Program-made: the position numbers and the translations under genes | Notes under the pieces: model-generated | Told to the model about the DNA's origin: nothing | Database searches by the model: none | What the model saw: only the letters and a program-made list of their open reading frames with translations | NCBI GenBank assembly: GCA_020057405.1 | Contig: JAGVFW010000013.1 | Span: forward strand, 87,144 to 151,143 | Origin: an archaeon | GTDB taxonomy: Archaea; Micrarchaeota; Micrarchaeia; Norongarragalinales; UBA97 | Direction: 5' to 3' | Length of the DNA: 64,000 bases | Shown: one piece after another, positions 31,786 through 41,329 of the stretch | Numbering within the stretch: the first letter of the stretch is position 1 | Layout of the letters: each line of letters begins with the position of its first letter

Positions 31786-33303
31786 ATGCCCCGGCGCATA
31801 CCTGCGACAATGGCAACCCAGCATCCCGACAACGCCGCGGCGCCCGCGTGGCTTGCCGCAAGCGATGGCTTCATCGACACGCGCCACGAAATCGAGGAGT
31901 GCCACCGTTCGTTTGCCGAGTTAGGCTGCACGGAATACATGTGGGACTGGGAAGGCAAGCACGTCGACGAGGCCGTAATCGAGCGTCTGCTTGAAAAGCA
32001 CCATGCCTTCTTTTCACGCCACCAGCTTGGCAAAGACCTTTTCCTGACTTACCGGCTGCCAAACGTCTGGGTCGAGAAGGGCTACCGCATCGCAAGGGCC
32101 TTTGCTTCAATCATCAGCGCCAATGACGTGGCCCGCGAGGTAAAACTCCAATGCCCGCCTGTCTTCGAATGCATTTTGCCCCTGACGACTACTGGCGCTC
32201 AGCCTTACCTCGTGCGCCGCCAGTACGCCGCCATCGCAAAAGCCTTTGGCGGCGAGGAAATCTCAAAAGCGTTTGCACTAGAGAAAGTCGGCCCCGCCGA
32301 CGTCCGCGTCATTCCGCTCATCGAGCATCCCGATAACCTGATTGGGGCAGACGAGATCCTCTCCGACTACGCCAAGGCCTGCGAGCAAGCGCACTTTCCA
32401 CTCGATTACCTGCGCGTGTTCATTGCCCGAAGCGACCCCGCGCTCAACATGGGCCTATCTTCGGCTGTAATCGCCTCAAAGGCGGCGCTTTCCCGCTGCG
32501 CCGAGTTTGAAGAAGAGTCGGGCATTCCAGTCCACCCGATGATCGGCGTCGGTTGCCTGCCTTTCCGCGGCGGTCTCTCGCCGGAAACGGCAACCGCGTT
32601 TGCGAAAATGCACGAAGGAACGCACACTTACTCCATCCAGTCGGCCTTCCGCTACGATTATCCCCAAGCGCAAGTCAAAAAGGCAATTCGGGTGCTAAAC
32701 GGCCGTCGGCGCAGCCGCTCGCCTGACAGTTTCGACTACCGAAAGCTAGCCAAGCTCTCCAACATCTTCAGCAAGCACTACCAGCACGTCATCGCGGGTG
32801 CGGCAACCACCATCAACAAGGCCGCGGCGTTCACTCCCGGCCGCCGCGAGCGCAAGCTGCACATAGGCCTCTTCGGTTATTCGCGCAAAGTCGGTACAAA
32901 TGCCCTCCCGCGCGCAATAGGCTTTACTTGCGCCGCATATTCGCTTGGCGTTCCCCCCGAACTTTTCGGAACCGGCCGAGGCATTGCCGAGGCAAGGAAG
33001 GCGGGGTTGGGCGAGGAGCTCGAGGCATTCTGGCCGCTTTTGCACTCCAACATCCGCTCGGCAGGCTACTACCTCAACAAGGAGAACCTCGCGATGCTTT
33101 CAGCCGGCAATTCCGCGTGGAAGGGAGTCCAGCAGGACGTGCGGTTCCTTGAGGAGTTCATCGGCGAGCCGCTCGGCCCCCTTGACGAAGACCACTTCGT
33201 CCACCGAAACCTCACGAGCAACATCCTGCTGCTATTGCGCAAGGGCCGCGACTGCAAGGAAGACGTCGTGAGAGCGGCCAAAGTCAGAAGAAGCGTCGGA
33301 TAG
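31786..33303 (+). CDS. ppcA: Archaeal-type PEP carboxylase
   Basis: The 505-residue enzyme carboxylates phosphoenolpyruvate to oxaloacetate. The N-terminal ATMATQHPDNA motif and short length are diagnostic of the archaeal family. Other blocks are FLTYRLPN, ECILPLTTTG, RVFIARSDPALNMG, GVGCLPFRGGLSP, GTHTYSIQSAFRYDYP, and LHIGLFGYSRKVG. It takes PEP from the eno pathway encoded 7 kb away. It is followed by three copies of the 14-bp word. Confidence 0.95.
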   Translation: MPRRIPATMATQHPDNAAAPAWLAASDGFIDTRHEIEECHRSFAELGCTEYMWDWEGKHVDEAVIERLLEKHHAFFSRHQLGKDLFLTYRLPNVWVEKGYRIARAFASIISANDVAREVKLQCPPVFECILPLTTTGAQPYLVRRQYAAIAKAFGGEEISKAFALEKVGPADVRVIPLIEHPDNLIGADEILSDYAKACEQAHFPLDYLRVFIARSDPALNMGLSSAVIASKAALSRCAEFEEESGIPVHPMIGVGCLPFRGGLSPETATAFAKMHEGTHTYSIQSAFRYDYPQAQVKKAIRVLNGRRRSRSPDSFDYRKLAKLSNIFSKHYQHVIAGAATTINKAAAFTPGRRERKLHIGLFGYSRKVGTNALPRAIGFTCAAYSLGVPPELFGTGRGIAEARKAGLGEELEAFWPLLHSNIRSAGYYLNKENLAMLSAGNSAWKGVQQDVRFLEEFIGEPLGPLDEDHFVHRNLTSNILLLLRKGRDCKEDVVRAAKVRRSVG

Positions 33304-33328
33304 CGTGTTCCGCCTGCCGTTTTTGTTT

Positions 33329-33410
33329 GTAGTGCCTAACTTGGCGTGCGCTGATTGGCCTGTAGTGCCTAACTGTGTTAGCCGGGCTTGCCGTTTGTAG
33401 TGCCTAACTT
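33329..33410 (-). repeat. 14-bp repeat word, three tandem copies (6-8)
   Basis: On the plus strand GTAGTGCCTAACTT occurs at 33329-33342 and 33397-33410, with a 13-base copy at 33362-33374. Starts are 33 and 35 bases apart. They fill the gap between the convergent ppcA and MinD genes and could act as terminators there. Confidence 0.8.
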
Positions 33411-33420
33411 TATTTGGCCC

Positions 33421-34356
33421 TTAGCGGTCAAATCCCATCATTTCGTCAAACCGCTCGTCCGCGCCCTTTAGACCGCGCCAGAGTTTTTCGTGGAACTTTA
33501 GTTTTTTTGGCGTTTCCTCGAACTCTCCGCACACTTTGGCAGCCAAGTCGATTAGTTCCTTGCCCGCGGGGCTCTTTGGCTTTGAGATTACGACGGGGAT
33601 TTCCGCGGCAAGGCTGCGGTGCACTTCGACGTCGGTGGGCACTTTGGAAATCACCTTTAGCTGTGATAGCTTCTCGACTTCGTCGACCGACATCTGGTGT
33701 TCCTTTCCGTCAAACATGTTTAGCACGATGCCCAGGTGCACCTTGTCTTCGCCTTGCAGGGCCTGCCGGTAGCGCACGATGTCGATTACCGATGGCATGG
33801 TTGGTATTGAGACGTAAAGGAGCTTTTCGGCAGCGAACAGGGTGGCAAACGCTTCCCGTCCCAGGCCCGGGCCGGCGTCAAGCACGACGTAGTCATATGA
33901 GAGTGCGAGCTGCTTGGCGATTTTCTTGATTTGGGAAACGTCGACGGCCTGGATGTTGGTCGCCTTCATTGACGCCGGCAGCACGGTCATGCCGCTTGGC
34001 TCGTGCTTGTATAGCGCTTCGGTGAGCTTGGCTTTCCCGCGCAGCACGTCGTTTAGCGTGTGCGGCGCGTAATGCATGCCGAGGGCCACACCTAGGTGCG
34101 ACGTGCCGATGTTGCAGTCAATGACGACTACTTTTTTTCCAAACTCGTGCGCGAGGGCAGCGGCGAGGTTGATTGACACCGTAGTTTTGCCTACCCCGCC
34201 CTTGCCGGAGACTACGCCGATGAGTTCGCCCGGAGGCCTGGGCCCGGTTTTCTTCCCTTCTTTTTTTTCCTCTAGCGTCTTTTTTTCCTCTGGGGGTTTG
34301 GCATTTTTTCTCTCTTCCGCCTTCTTATCTTCTTTTCCGCTTTCCTTTGCGCCCAT
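33421..34356 (-). CDS. MinD/ParA-family ATPase
   Basis: The 311-residue protein has an N-terminal Lys/Glu/Pro-rich segment (1-42) and a deviant Walker A GKGGVGKTT (51-59), then VVIDCNIGTSHLGVALG, YDYVVLDAGPG (switch region) and LGIVLNMFDGK. MinD-like ATPases position division, flagellar or surface machinery; the last region (GEFEETPKKLKFHEKLWR) replaces the usual amphipathic end. It lies 13 nt after the 2037-aa surface protein gene and may help localise that protein. Confidence 0.88.
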   Translation of the reverse strand: MGAKESGKEDKKAEERKNAKPPEEKKTLEEKKEGKKTGPRPPGELIGVVSGKGGVGKTTVSINLAAALAHEFGKKVVVIDCNIGTSHLGVALGMHYAPHTLNDVLRGKAKLTEALYKHEPSGMTVLPASMKATNIQAVDVSQIKKIAKQLALSYDYVVLDAGPGLGREAFATLFAAEKLLYVSIPTMPSVIDIVRYRQALQGEDKVHLGIVLNMFDGKEHQMSVDEVEKLSQLKVISKVPTDVEVHRSLAAEIPVVISKPKSPAGKELIDLAAKVCGEFEETPKKLKFHEKLWRGLKGADERFDEMMGFDR

Positions 34357-34369
34357 TTAGTTCACGGCA

Positions 34370-37300
34370 TTACTTTTGTTGGTTTAGTAGGTCCCGCACT
34401 TTCTTTAGCCGCGCGTCATTGCGCCTGCGCAGCTCGTCGTATGCCGCGCGTGATATTGAGCCTTGGCGCAGCTCTTCCTCGAGGAGGCTTATTGCGCGGG
34501 AAATGCGTTCCTCTTCCTCTTGGAGGTCTTCCTTCGACTTGACTGAGACGACCTCAACCACTTTTTCCGTCGTCTTGGCGGCTTGTGGCAGCGCCCTCTC
34601 TATTTGCTGGCGCCGCCTGTAGATGTAAATGCCCGCGGCGGTGGCCAGTATTGTAAAGCCGATTATCGCAAGCACGGTAAGCGGGGCGATGCCTTGCTCT
34701 GCGCTTGGCGCCTGGAAGCCTGCCGCAATCAAAAGTCCGGCTGCCTTTGAGACAAGCACTTCCGCAATGCGCACGTTGCCAAGCGCGTCATCGACGAGGC
34801 CGTCCTGCAGGCCGGACTTTGCAAGTTCGGTGTAGTTCTTGGCTTCCTCAAGCGTCTTCCACACTGCGTCAACGTTCTTGCCCAAAAGCTGCGCGCTGCG
34901 CGCGTCTTTAGTAATCTGCGCTATCTTTTCGTCAAGCCGCCGGACCTCGTACTCTATGAGTGCGGCCCGCGATTCGAAGATCGCTATCTGCGAGGTTTTG
35001 TCGGCTTTCTTCTCGTCTGCGAGGGCGATGAAGCGGATTGGCCGCACGCCTGCCGGTGCGGAGAAGGGCACGCTGATGTGTACTAGGAAGTCCTCCTGGT
35101 CGCCGCTAGCGAGCACGTTGAGTTTAGCGGGCTGGACTTCGACCCAGCTTGATGGAATGCCGGAAACGACGAGCTGCAGGTTGTGGAGTGCCATGAGCCC
35201 GGTGTTGCGTACCGTGACTTTCGGGAACTTCGTGTCTCCCTTCTCGACCAAAATCTCGTTGGGATAGTCTATTATCTCGATTGCCGAGTAGGGTGGCGGC
35301 GTGGCAACCGGCAGGAGGATTCCTGGCGTTGGAGTCACTACTTCTCCACCTCCCCCTCCGCCCCCGCCTACGCTGCCGCTAGAGGTGGCGGCCCTGACTT
35401 GGAAGCTCTTCTCGCCTTCAAGGGGCGGCTTTTGCAGGTCGTAAGTGACGCGCACGTGCACCGTGTACGGGCCAAGGGGCTGGTTGCTGAAGATAAACGC
35501 GCTTCTTGGAAAAGTTTTTAGCCCTTGTGACGGCACGAACAAGAGTTCGCTTGCCGAGAACCATGTGCGGGTGCCGTCTGAAACCCAATAGTCGACGGTC
35601 ACGTCCTGTGACACGTCTCCCATGTTCTGCAGCGTGAGCGTAAAGTCGAGGTACTGGCCGGGCGAGACTTCGGGGTTCGGAATTGCGATGATTACGTCGA
35701 ACGGGCCGCCCGATGAAACGCGGAAGTCCTTGTTCGTTATAGTGCTGCGGTTGTTGGCAGTCGCGTTTAGCATCGCAGTATACCCGCCGATTGCGGTGTT
35801 TGAGGGCATGGTGTAGCTAAAGAGGTAGAGGCCGGTGTCCCGATGGGTGAAGTTGGGTAAAAACACGGTGAGATAGATGTTGCGGTCATTATCCAAGATT
35901 GTCAGGTTCATTGCAGTCGCGTCAATGGGCCCCCCTTGCGAGTCCGTCAACGCAATCGCGAAGGTCATCGTGTTGTCCGGATACCACACTACGTCTGTCT
36001 CAAGTTCGGCGTGCAGGCTCGCGCTGATTGTGAACAGGTCGAACGCTTTTGTAAACGCGCTGCCATAAGTCGCGTTCACTTGCGCGAAGTAATTGCCCGT
36101 AGGTGTGTTTTGGGAAAGCGTGTAGGAATAGCTGTAGACGCCGGTGGACACGATGGTCAGGGCGCTCGTTTGTACGCTAAAGAGCGTCTGCCCGCCTGTG
36201 CTGTACGCCGTTAGGTTAAGTGAGTCAGCCGGCACGAACGTGCCGTTTGCGGCCTTCACCGTAATTAAGAAAGTCGCGTTGTCCCCCGGGCTCCATACTT
36301 CGATGGTGTTGACGTCGGCAACCACGCCGCTTGACCCACTCGAGCCGTTTACGACTTGGAAGCTATAGTTCTTTGATTCGACAAATGTGGTGTTGGAGAC
36401 TGTGTCGTAGTAGCTTACGTTTGCAGACAAGGTGAACGTTCCGGGCGCCTGATCGTTTGATATCGTAAATTGTGGCAGCGGCTCGATTGGCGAGTTTGCG
36501 CTTACGTAGTTTTGTATGAATATGACGACCGAGTTGTTGTTCCGCACAGAAATGGTCACATTCGACGGAGCGAGTGGTTCGCGTCCAGTGCCCCTTGCGG
36601 CAAAGTAAATGGATGCCACCTCGCCGACGCTGTAGGTATCCTTTAGCGTGAAGAGGTCCGAGCTAAGGTTTGCAAAAATCGTGAAGTTGGCGGCCGCCGA
36701 GCCGTTTGACCCCACGTTGTCAAGGCTGAGTGCAAGGGCGGTGTAAGTGCCGCTAAGCTGGGTTCCGGAGTAGTTGCCGTACCACCTGCTGACATTCGTC
36801 GGCCCACCCGTCACGATGTCGACAAACGACAGGTTAATCACGACGACCGTGCCGTTCGGCATTGTGATGTTCGCCACGGCATTCGCGATTCCTACGAGGT
36901 TGTCGTCACTCACGTTCAATCCGATAGTGACGTTGTTGCCCGCCTGCGTGAAGTTCGGGACTACCGTGACGTTGCTTGTGATGCTGCTAAAGGTAGTAAG
37001 GGCCACGACGACGGTCCTAGTGTTCGGCGTGCCTGCTGGCGTGGTGTTGATTACATAGGTCGAGTTGCGGTTGATTTTAGGCACGCCGCTCACGTTGTAG
37101 GTAAAGGCCAGGTCAAACGAAGTCTGCTTGTCGAGGCTGAATGTGGCGTTAGTGGCGTTGGTGAAGTTGACGCCAGCTGGAGTTACTGTGAAGTTGATTT
37201 GCGTGTTGCCCGTGTTGTTGATTTGCACGACGCAGGCAACGCCGATGTCTGGTGATTCGAACTTTACGCATTCGGTTTGGTTCAGTATCCACGTGAGGTT

Positions 37301-40300
37301 GGCCGGCACCGTAATCGAGAGCGAGAGGTTGCGGTTGCCGCCTTGCGAGCTGTTGATGTAGATTGAGCCGTTATACGTGCCGGCATCAAAGGCGTAAGGC
37401 ACGGTGGCATTCACCGCCACAAGCGCGGTCGAAGCGCCGGCCAGGTTGGTGACGTTGCCGAAAAGCTCGACTAAAAACGGAATGCCGCTGATTTCGTAGG
37501 TGATGTTGGTCAAGTTGCCGCTGCCGTCCGAGCGGAGGGTGAAGTTGGTGACTGTTGTGGTGTACCCGCTTGGCGCATTGCCCGTCAGGTTGGCTTCGGT
37601 CGTGTTTAAGCGGAAGTTGGCAGTGACGTTGGCGATTATTTCGGTAGTGTTGGTGCGATTGCCAATCTGTTGGTCAAGCCAAGTGGCGGTTGCGTTGACC
37701 GTGTAGTTCCCCTCGGTCGTGCTGTTTGCGATGGTTACGTTAAGCGTCCTCACGCACGAAGTGCCGATGGCGATGTTCCCGCAAGTGTACGCGGTTGCGT
37801 TGACCGTCCACAGCGGGGGCAATTGGAACGTGAGATTGGCGGCATAGGCGGTTACGTTCCCGTCGTTAGTCGCGTTTATCAAAAGCGTGAAGGTAGGGTT
37901 GTCGTACGTAGTGACGTTGTCGACCCGCACGTAAGTTGGCGTCACCTCGACGCTTACGTTCGTCCCGCTCACTATAACCTGTACTGGGAGCGACGCGTTG
38001 ACTCCGCTTGCCGTGCTTACGTTAAGGACGCCGTCGTAAGTTCCAGTCGGGAAGCCTGCGGGCACGGTGACGTTGACCGACACGGTGACGATTACGGTTG
38101 GTCCGATTGACGAGAAGTTGGCGGGCGTGAAGTTGAATGTGAACTGCGTGAAGTTGGTGGTGCTAAAGGTCACGTTAAGGAGAAAATCGTTGCCGGTAGC
38201 ATTCACCGTGAAGTTTCCGATAAACCTCGTAGAGCCGGGCGGGATGAACCCGCTTAAGCCGGCGGTGGAAACGGCAATCTGCGGGTTTGAAGTAACGTTG
38301 ACGGTCATGTTGGTGGCGTTGTAGCCCACCGAGCCGTTGGCTTCGCCCCAGGACGCGTTGAATGTGAGGAAGTAAAGCCCGGGACTGGTGTTTGCCGGCA
38401 CGGTGACGTTGAATGCAGAGAGGCAGTGTCCCGTGATGTTGATATTCCCGCACGAGACGATCGTGGCGTTTGCGCTCCAGCCCGCAGGCAAGAGCAGGCT
38501 GACGTTAGCCGCCCGCGCGGAGGCAAACCCGTCGTTGCTGAGGTTGACTGCGGCCACGAAACTAGCGCTGTAAACTTGGCTGATGTTGTAGACCGTGTCG
38601 TTGGCGGGGGTGGCGTTAATGGCGAGGGTGGTCGTGGGTGCCTCGCTACTAAACAAATCGCTTGCCGTGCCGTTGTTGTCAAAGCGGGCGGCGCTGCACG
38701 TGAGGTTAAATATGCTTGGCGAGTTCCCGGCCCCGAAAGTCACGAGGTAAGTGCCGTTTAGGTAGTCTGTGACGTTGCTTGGCGCAACCATAGTCCCGTT
38801 GAAGATGCACGATACGTTTGAGGACGGGATGTAGTCGTCCAGCCTGTAGTTTCGTACGACGACCGTCGCGTTTACTTGCCTGCCGGTAAGGCCGAGCGGG
38901 TTTAGCACGACGACTGCCAGGTTGTAGAGGGCAGTCACGTTGAAGAGAGTTGAGTTGGCGCTGACTAGTATGCTCGTGCCGTTAAACACCCGCACCGTCA
39001 GGTTCCAGATTCCTACGGCGGACGCGTTGGCGAGGGTGAAGTTATTCGTGAACACGCGGTCGCTTGCGGTAATGTCGCCGTGGCTGCCGTCGTCGTAGAG
39101 CGTGAAGTTGAAGTCATCGCTTGCGTCAAGGGGCGTGCCGTTGTCGACAGTCGCGTTTGCGCTTGTGGCAAGCGCATAGGTGTCGTTGGTTACGTTTGCC
39201 AGCACAACCACGATTTCCCCGCGGTTGAATATCGAGTAGTTTACTCGCGCCAGTACGGTCGCGTTCCAAGCGTCGGTTCCCGAGACTACGATGTCCTTTT
39301 GTTGACCTAGTGCCAAGCTTAGGTCCTGCAGGTTATTCACATTCGAGCCCGTGTCGTTGAACACCTCAACTGCCTCATCGTAGATGCTGCCCCCTGCCGG
39401 GATTGTCGAAGTATTCAAGTTGATGCCGGCTATGCCAAGGCCGTTGTCGAAAGCTGCGCTGAAGTTGGCGATGAAGGACTGGTTGACCTGCAGGATGCTG
39501 GCTTCCCGGTTTCCGAACTCGTCAGTCCCCCATACCCATGGCGCGGGAGCGCTGTAGTTGACGTCATATTGATAGGTGGATCCAAATGCCTGCAGTATGC
39601 CCAGGGCAAGGGCAGTCGCGTTGGTAGAGCTGCGCACAATCGCCGCTCCTGCCGTGTTTGAGTAGTTCTGCGTCACGCGCACCCATGTGAGGTTCTCGTA
39701 AAAGTAATAGCGCTTGACGAGGAAACCCTGGCCGGTCTTTCTGTCGGGGTCGTTGTAGTAGGTTTCGTTCACCCGCTGCTCGACCACCATCCTGACTGGC
39801 CCACTGTAGACTAAGGTGGCGTTGTTCCTAAAGTCAAACGAGAAATTGTGCGTGCCGTTAGAGTACTTCTGGAATTCGATTGTTCGGGCCGTCGGGTCGG
39901 GTTCGTCAATCGCGAAGAACTGCCCGCCCGTAGCGCCCTGCACGCGGTAGAGGCCGGACGAGTTCTCGCCCCGAGACGTGTCAACGTAAAAGCGCATGAG
40001 CGTGTTGTTTACGTTAAACTCGTCCGAGTAGTTGACGTAAGCCAGGTTCGACGAGTAGCTCACGGTGGGCTTAATCCCCGTGCGGTTTGAGTCAAAGTAG
40101 ACGAAGAACCTGCGCAGCGTGTTGGCCTGCGTGCTTCCGTTCATTTGGAACGAAAGAGTGCCAACTGCGTTGCCTGCGTCGGCATAACCCGAAGCCCGGT
40201 CAAACTGGAACGGCACTTGCCACAACCGCCTGCCGGCAGCGTTGTATTCGAGCACGCGCACGGACAGGTTGTCGAAAGTGTCGTTGTCGCTCTTCTGGGC

Positions 40301-40483
40301 AAGCAGTTGCGTGAAGTTTAAGTCAAGTTCGACTGGCCAGTAGTCGCGCATTACTGGCGCCGCAGTGACTGAAACAGAAAGCCGGTAGTGCCACGAGGCG
40401 TTGTACCAATCGTCAACTGCGCTTGCGCTTGAAGCGAGCGCGAAAAGCGCGATTATTGCCACTAGCAGCACGCGATTCCTCAT
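34370..40483 (-). CDS. 2037-aa Ig-repeat surface protein with cytoplasmic tail
   Basis: It has a signal peptide (1-22, ASSASA), an N-terminal domain starting with WYNASWHYRLSV, then many NEW3/CARDB-like Ig repeats (LPAGWSANATIVSCGNI type) full of N-x-S/T sites. A Gly8 linker with TPTPGI (about 1735-1755) precedes two more beta domains, a helical stalk, one TM helix (APLTVLAIIGFTILATAAGIYIY) and an about 85-residue cytosolic tail with a SHOCT-like motif (LEEELRQGSISRAAYDELRRR). It is a type I protein, probably S-layer or contact related. ATGA overlap links it to the upstream wHTH gene. Confidence 0.8.
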   Translation of the reverse strand: MRNRVLLVAIIALFALASSASAVDDWYNASWHYRLSVSVTAAPVMRDYWPVELDLNFTQLLAQKSDNDTFDNLSVRVLEYNAAGRRLWQVPFQFDRASGYADAGNAVGTLSFQMNGSTQANTLRRFFVYFDSNRTGIKPTVSYSSNLAYVNYSDEFNVNNTLMRFYVDTSRGENSSGLYRVQGATGGQFFAIDEPDPTARTIEFQKYSNGTHNFSFDFRNNATLVYSGPVRMVVEQRVNETYYNDPDRKTGQGFLVKRYYFYENLTWVRVTQNYSNTAGAAIVRSSTNATALALGILQAFGSTYQYDVNYSAPAPWVWGTDEFGNREASILQVNQSFIANFSAAFDNGLGIAGINLNTSTIPAGGSIYDEAVEVFNDTGSNVNNLQDLSLALGQQKDIVVSGTDAWNATVLARVNYSIFNRGEIVVVLANVTNDTYALATSANATVDNGTPLDASDDFNFTLYDDGSHGDITASDRVFTNNFTLANASAVGIWNLTVRVFNGTSILVSANSTLFNVTALYNLAVVVLNPLGLTGRQVNATVVVRNYRLDDYIPSSNVSCIFNGTMVAPSNVTDYLNGTYLVTFGAGNSPSIFNLTCSAARFDNNGTASDLFSSEAPTTTLAINATPANDTVYNISQVYSASFVAAVNLSNDGFASARAANVSLLLPAGWSANATIVSCGNINITGHCLSAFNVTVPANTSPGLYFLTFNASWGEANGSVGYNATNMTVNVTSNPQIAVSTAGLSGFIPPGSTRFIGNFTVNATGNDFLLNVTFSTTNFTQFTFNFTPANFSSIGPTVIVTVSVNVTVPAGFPTGTYDGVLNVSTASGVNASLPVQVIVSGTNVSVEVTPTYVRVDNVTTYDNPTFTLLINATNDGNVTAYAANLTFQLPPLWTVNATAYTCGNIAIGTSCVRTLNVTIANSTTEGNYTVNATATWLDQQIGNRTNTTEIIANVTANFRLNTTEANLTGNAPSGYTTTVTNFTLRSDGSGNLTNITYEISGIPFLVELFGNVTNLAGASTALVAVNATVPYAFDAGTYNGSIYINSSQGGNRNLSLSITVPANLTWILNQTECVKFESPDIGVACVVQINNTGNTQINFTVTPAGVNFTNATNATFSLDKQTSFDLAFTYNVSGVPKINRNSTYVINTTPAGTPNTRTVVVALTTFSSITSNVTVVPNFTQAGNNVTIGLNVSDDNLVGIANAVANITMPNGTVVVINLSFVDIVTGGPTNVSRWYGNYSGTQLSGTYTALALSLDNVGSNGSAAANFTIFANLSSDLFTLKDTYSVGEVASIYFAARGTGREPLAPSNVTISVRNNNSVVIFIQNYVSANSPIEPLPQFTISNDQAPGTFTLSANVSYYDTVSNTTFVESKNYSFQVVNGSSGSSGVVADVNTIEVWSPGDNATFLITVKAANGTFVPADSLNLTAYSTGGQTLFSVQTSALTIVSTGVYSYSYTLSQNTPTGNYFAQVNATYGSAFTKAFDLFTISASLHAELETDVVWYPDNTMTFAIALTDSQGGPIDATAMNLTILDNDRNIYLTVFLPNFTHRDTGLYLFSYTMPSNTAIGGYTAMLNATANNRSTITNKDFRVSSGGPFDVIIAIPNPEVSPGQYLDFTLTLQNMGDVSQDVTVDYWVSDGTRTWFSASELLFVPSQGLKTFPRSAFIFSNQPLGPYTVHVRVTYDLQKPPLEGEKSFQVRAATSSGSVGGGGGGGGEVVTPTPGILLPVATPPPYSAIEIIDYPNEILVEKGDTKFPKVTVRNTGLMALHNLQLVVSGIPSSWVEVQPAKLNVLASGDQEDFLVHISVPFSAPAGVRPIRFIALADEKKADKTSQIAIFESRAALIEYEVRRLDEKIAQITKDARSAQLLGKNVDAVWKTLEEAKNYTELAKSGLQDGLVDDALGNVRIAEVLVSKAAGLLIAAGFQAPSAEQGIAPLTVLAIIGFTILATAAGIYIYRRRQQIERALPQAAKTTEKVVEVVSVKSKEDLQEEEERISRAISLLEEELRQGSISRAAYDELRRRNDARLKKVRDLLNQQK

Positions 40484-40830
40484 TTCTTTTCTCCGTTCGA
40501 ATGGTACCTAAACGACCCGCGGTTCCCCTGATGGCCGAGTATGCCCGTCTTTAGAAACGACTTGTAAAGCGCAGGATAAAGCGAAGTGCCCCTATAGTTT
40601 ACGCTGCGGCTGTGAAGTTCCGACTTTATTTCCGCAAGCGAGCGGGGTTTTTCAAAGAAGCCGGACGACAGCAGGGACTCAAGCGCAGCCTTAAGCGAGC
40701 CGCGTGGTGCTGGGGGGGCCGAATCAAAGTCAAGCTGTTTAATTGCAACCGAGACTGCCTCGGGCGAGCCCTCAAGCTCAACAGAGCCGCTTGACAGGTG
40801 TACCTTTGCGCGGACAATTAAGTCACTCAA
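40480..40830 (-). CDS. Winged-helix-like protein before the surface gene
   Basis: I prefer the TTG at 40830 (SDLIVRAKVHLSSGSVELEG), 116 residues, because an AT-rich CCTAATATTACTA lies about 25 nt upstream. A basic C-terminal half (FFEKPRSLAEIKSELHSRSVNYRGTSLYPALYK) looks like a winged helix. The N-terminal strands (VHLSSGSVELEGSPEAV) resemble a small archaeal domain found with such helices. Coupled translation with the 2037-aa protein suggests it regulates or accompanies it. Confidence 0.55.
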   Translation of the reverse strand: MSDLIVRAKVHLSSGSVELEGSPEAVSVAIKQLDFDSAPPAPRGSLKAALESLLSSGFFEKPRSLAEIKSELHSRSVNYRGTSLYPALYKSFLKTGILGHQGNRGSFRYHSNGEKK

Positions 40831-41096
40831 GCAGTTCGCAACCCCGATTAGTAATATTAGGGAATATGTTAGCAATATGTCTTTGTCGCGCTGTTCGGAA
40901 TTGCTGTCCGCCTCTTTTCATACTAGGGGAACGGCTTTTGCTTTTTAAAGCTTTTTGCTGGCGTGTTCCTGCAGAAAATTCTAGACATAATGACATATTG
41001 CGTCTTTAGGGAGGGGGGTGATAGCCAGCTGGCGCCACTCGCAACCACTTGCTTTTATTTCACCCTCCGCCATAATCGCATTCGGTGCATCGTGCC

Positions 41097-41312
41097 ATGG
41101 GCTTGTTTGACGGACTTTTGAAAATGGCTTCCAGTACCTTTTCCTACAGGGACAAGAAGGGCCGCGTGTGGTTCCTGCACGAGAAAATGTCGCGAAGCGG
41201 CGTGATGCTGCATTACTTTTCCAAAGACCAACAGGACGGCGTCGCCATGCCTGATGGCTTTTTCGTCATCGAGAGCGAAAAGACAGGCCTTCCCGTGCTC
41301 AAAAGAATGTGA
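41097..41312 (+). CDS. 71-aa conserved archaeal hypothetical protein
   Basis: MGLFDGLLKMASSTFSYRDKK then a short beta module with LPVLKR ending. The second half (YFSKDQQDGVAMPDGFFVIESEKTGLPVLKR) follows a pattern of small archaeal proteins with a D-G-x-x-x-x-E-x-x-x-TGLPxLK signature. GTG 41085 may start four codons earlier, at leaderless distance from CTTTTATTTC. The function is unknown. The next gene begins 17 nt downstream. Confidence 0.6.
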   Translation: MGLFDGLLKMASSTFSYRDKKGRVWFLHEKMSRSGVMLHYFSKDQQDGVAMPDGFFVIESEKTGLPVLKRM

Positions 41313-41329
41313 GTGTGCATCAAAGCCCC

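Noticed and set aside
33329-33410. Possible CRISPR mini-array
   Set aside because: The repeats are only 13-14 bp with 19-21 bp gaps, the same word occurs alone elsewhere, and no cas gene is visible.
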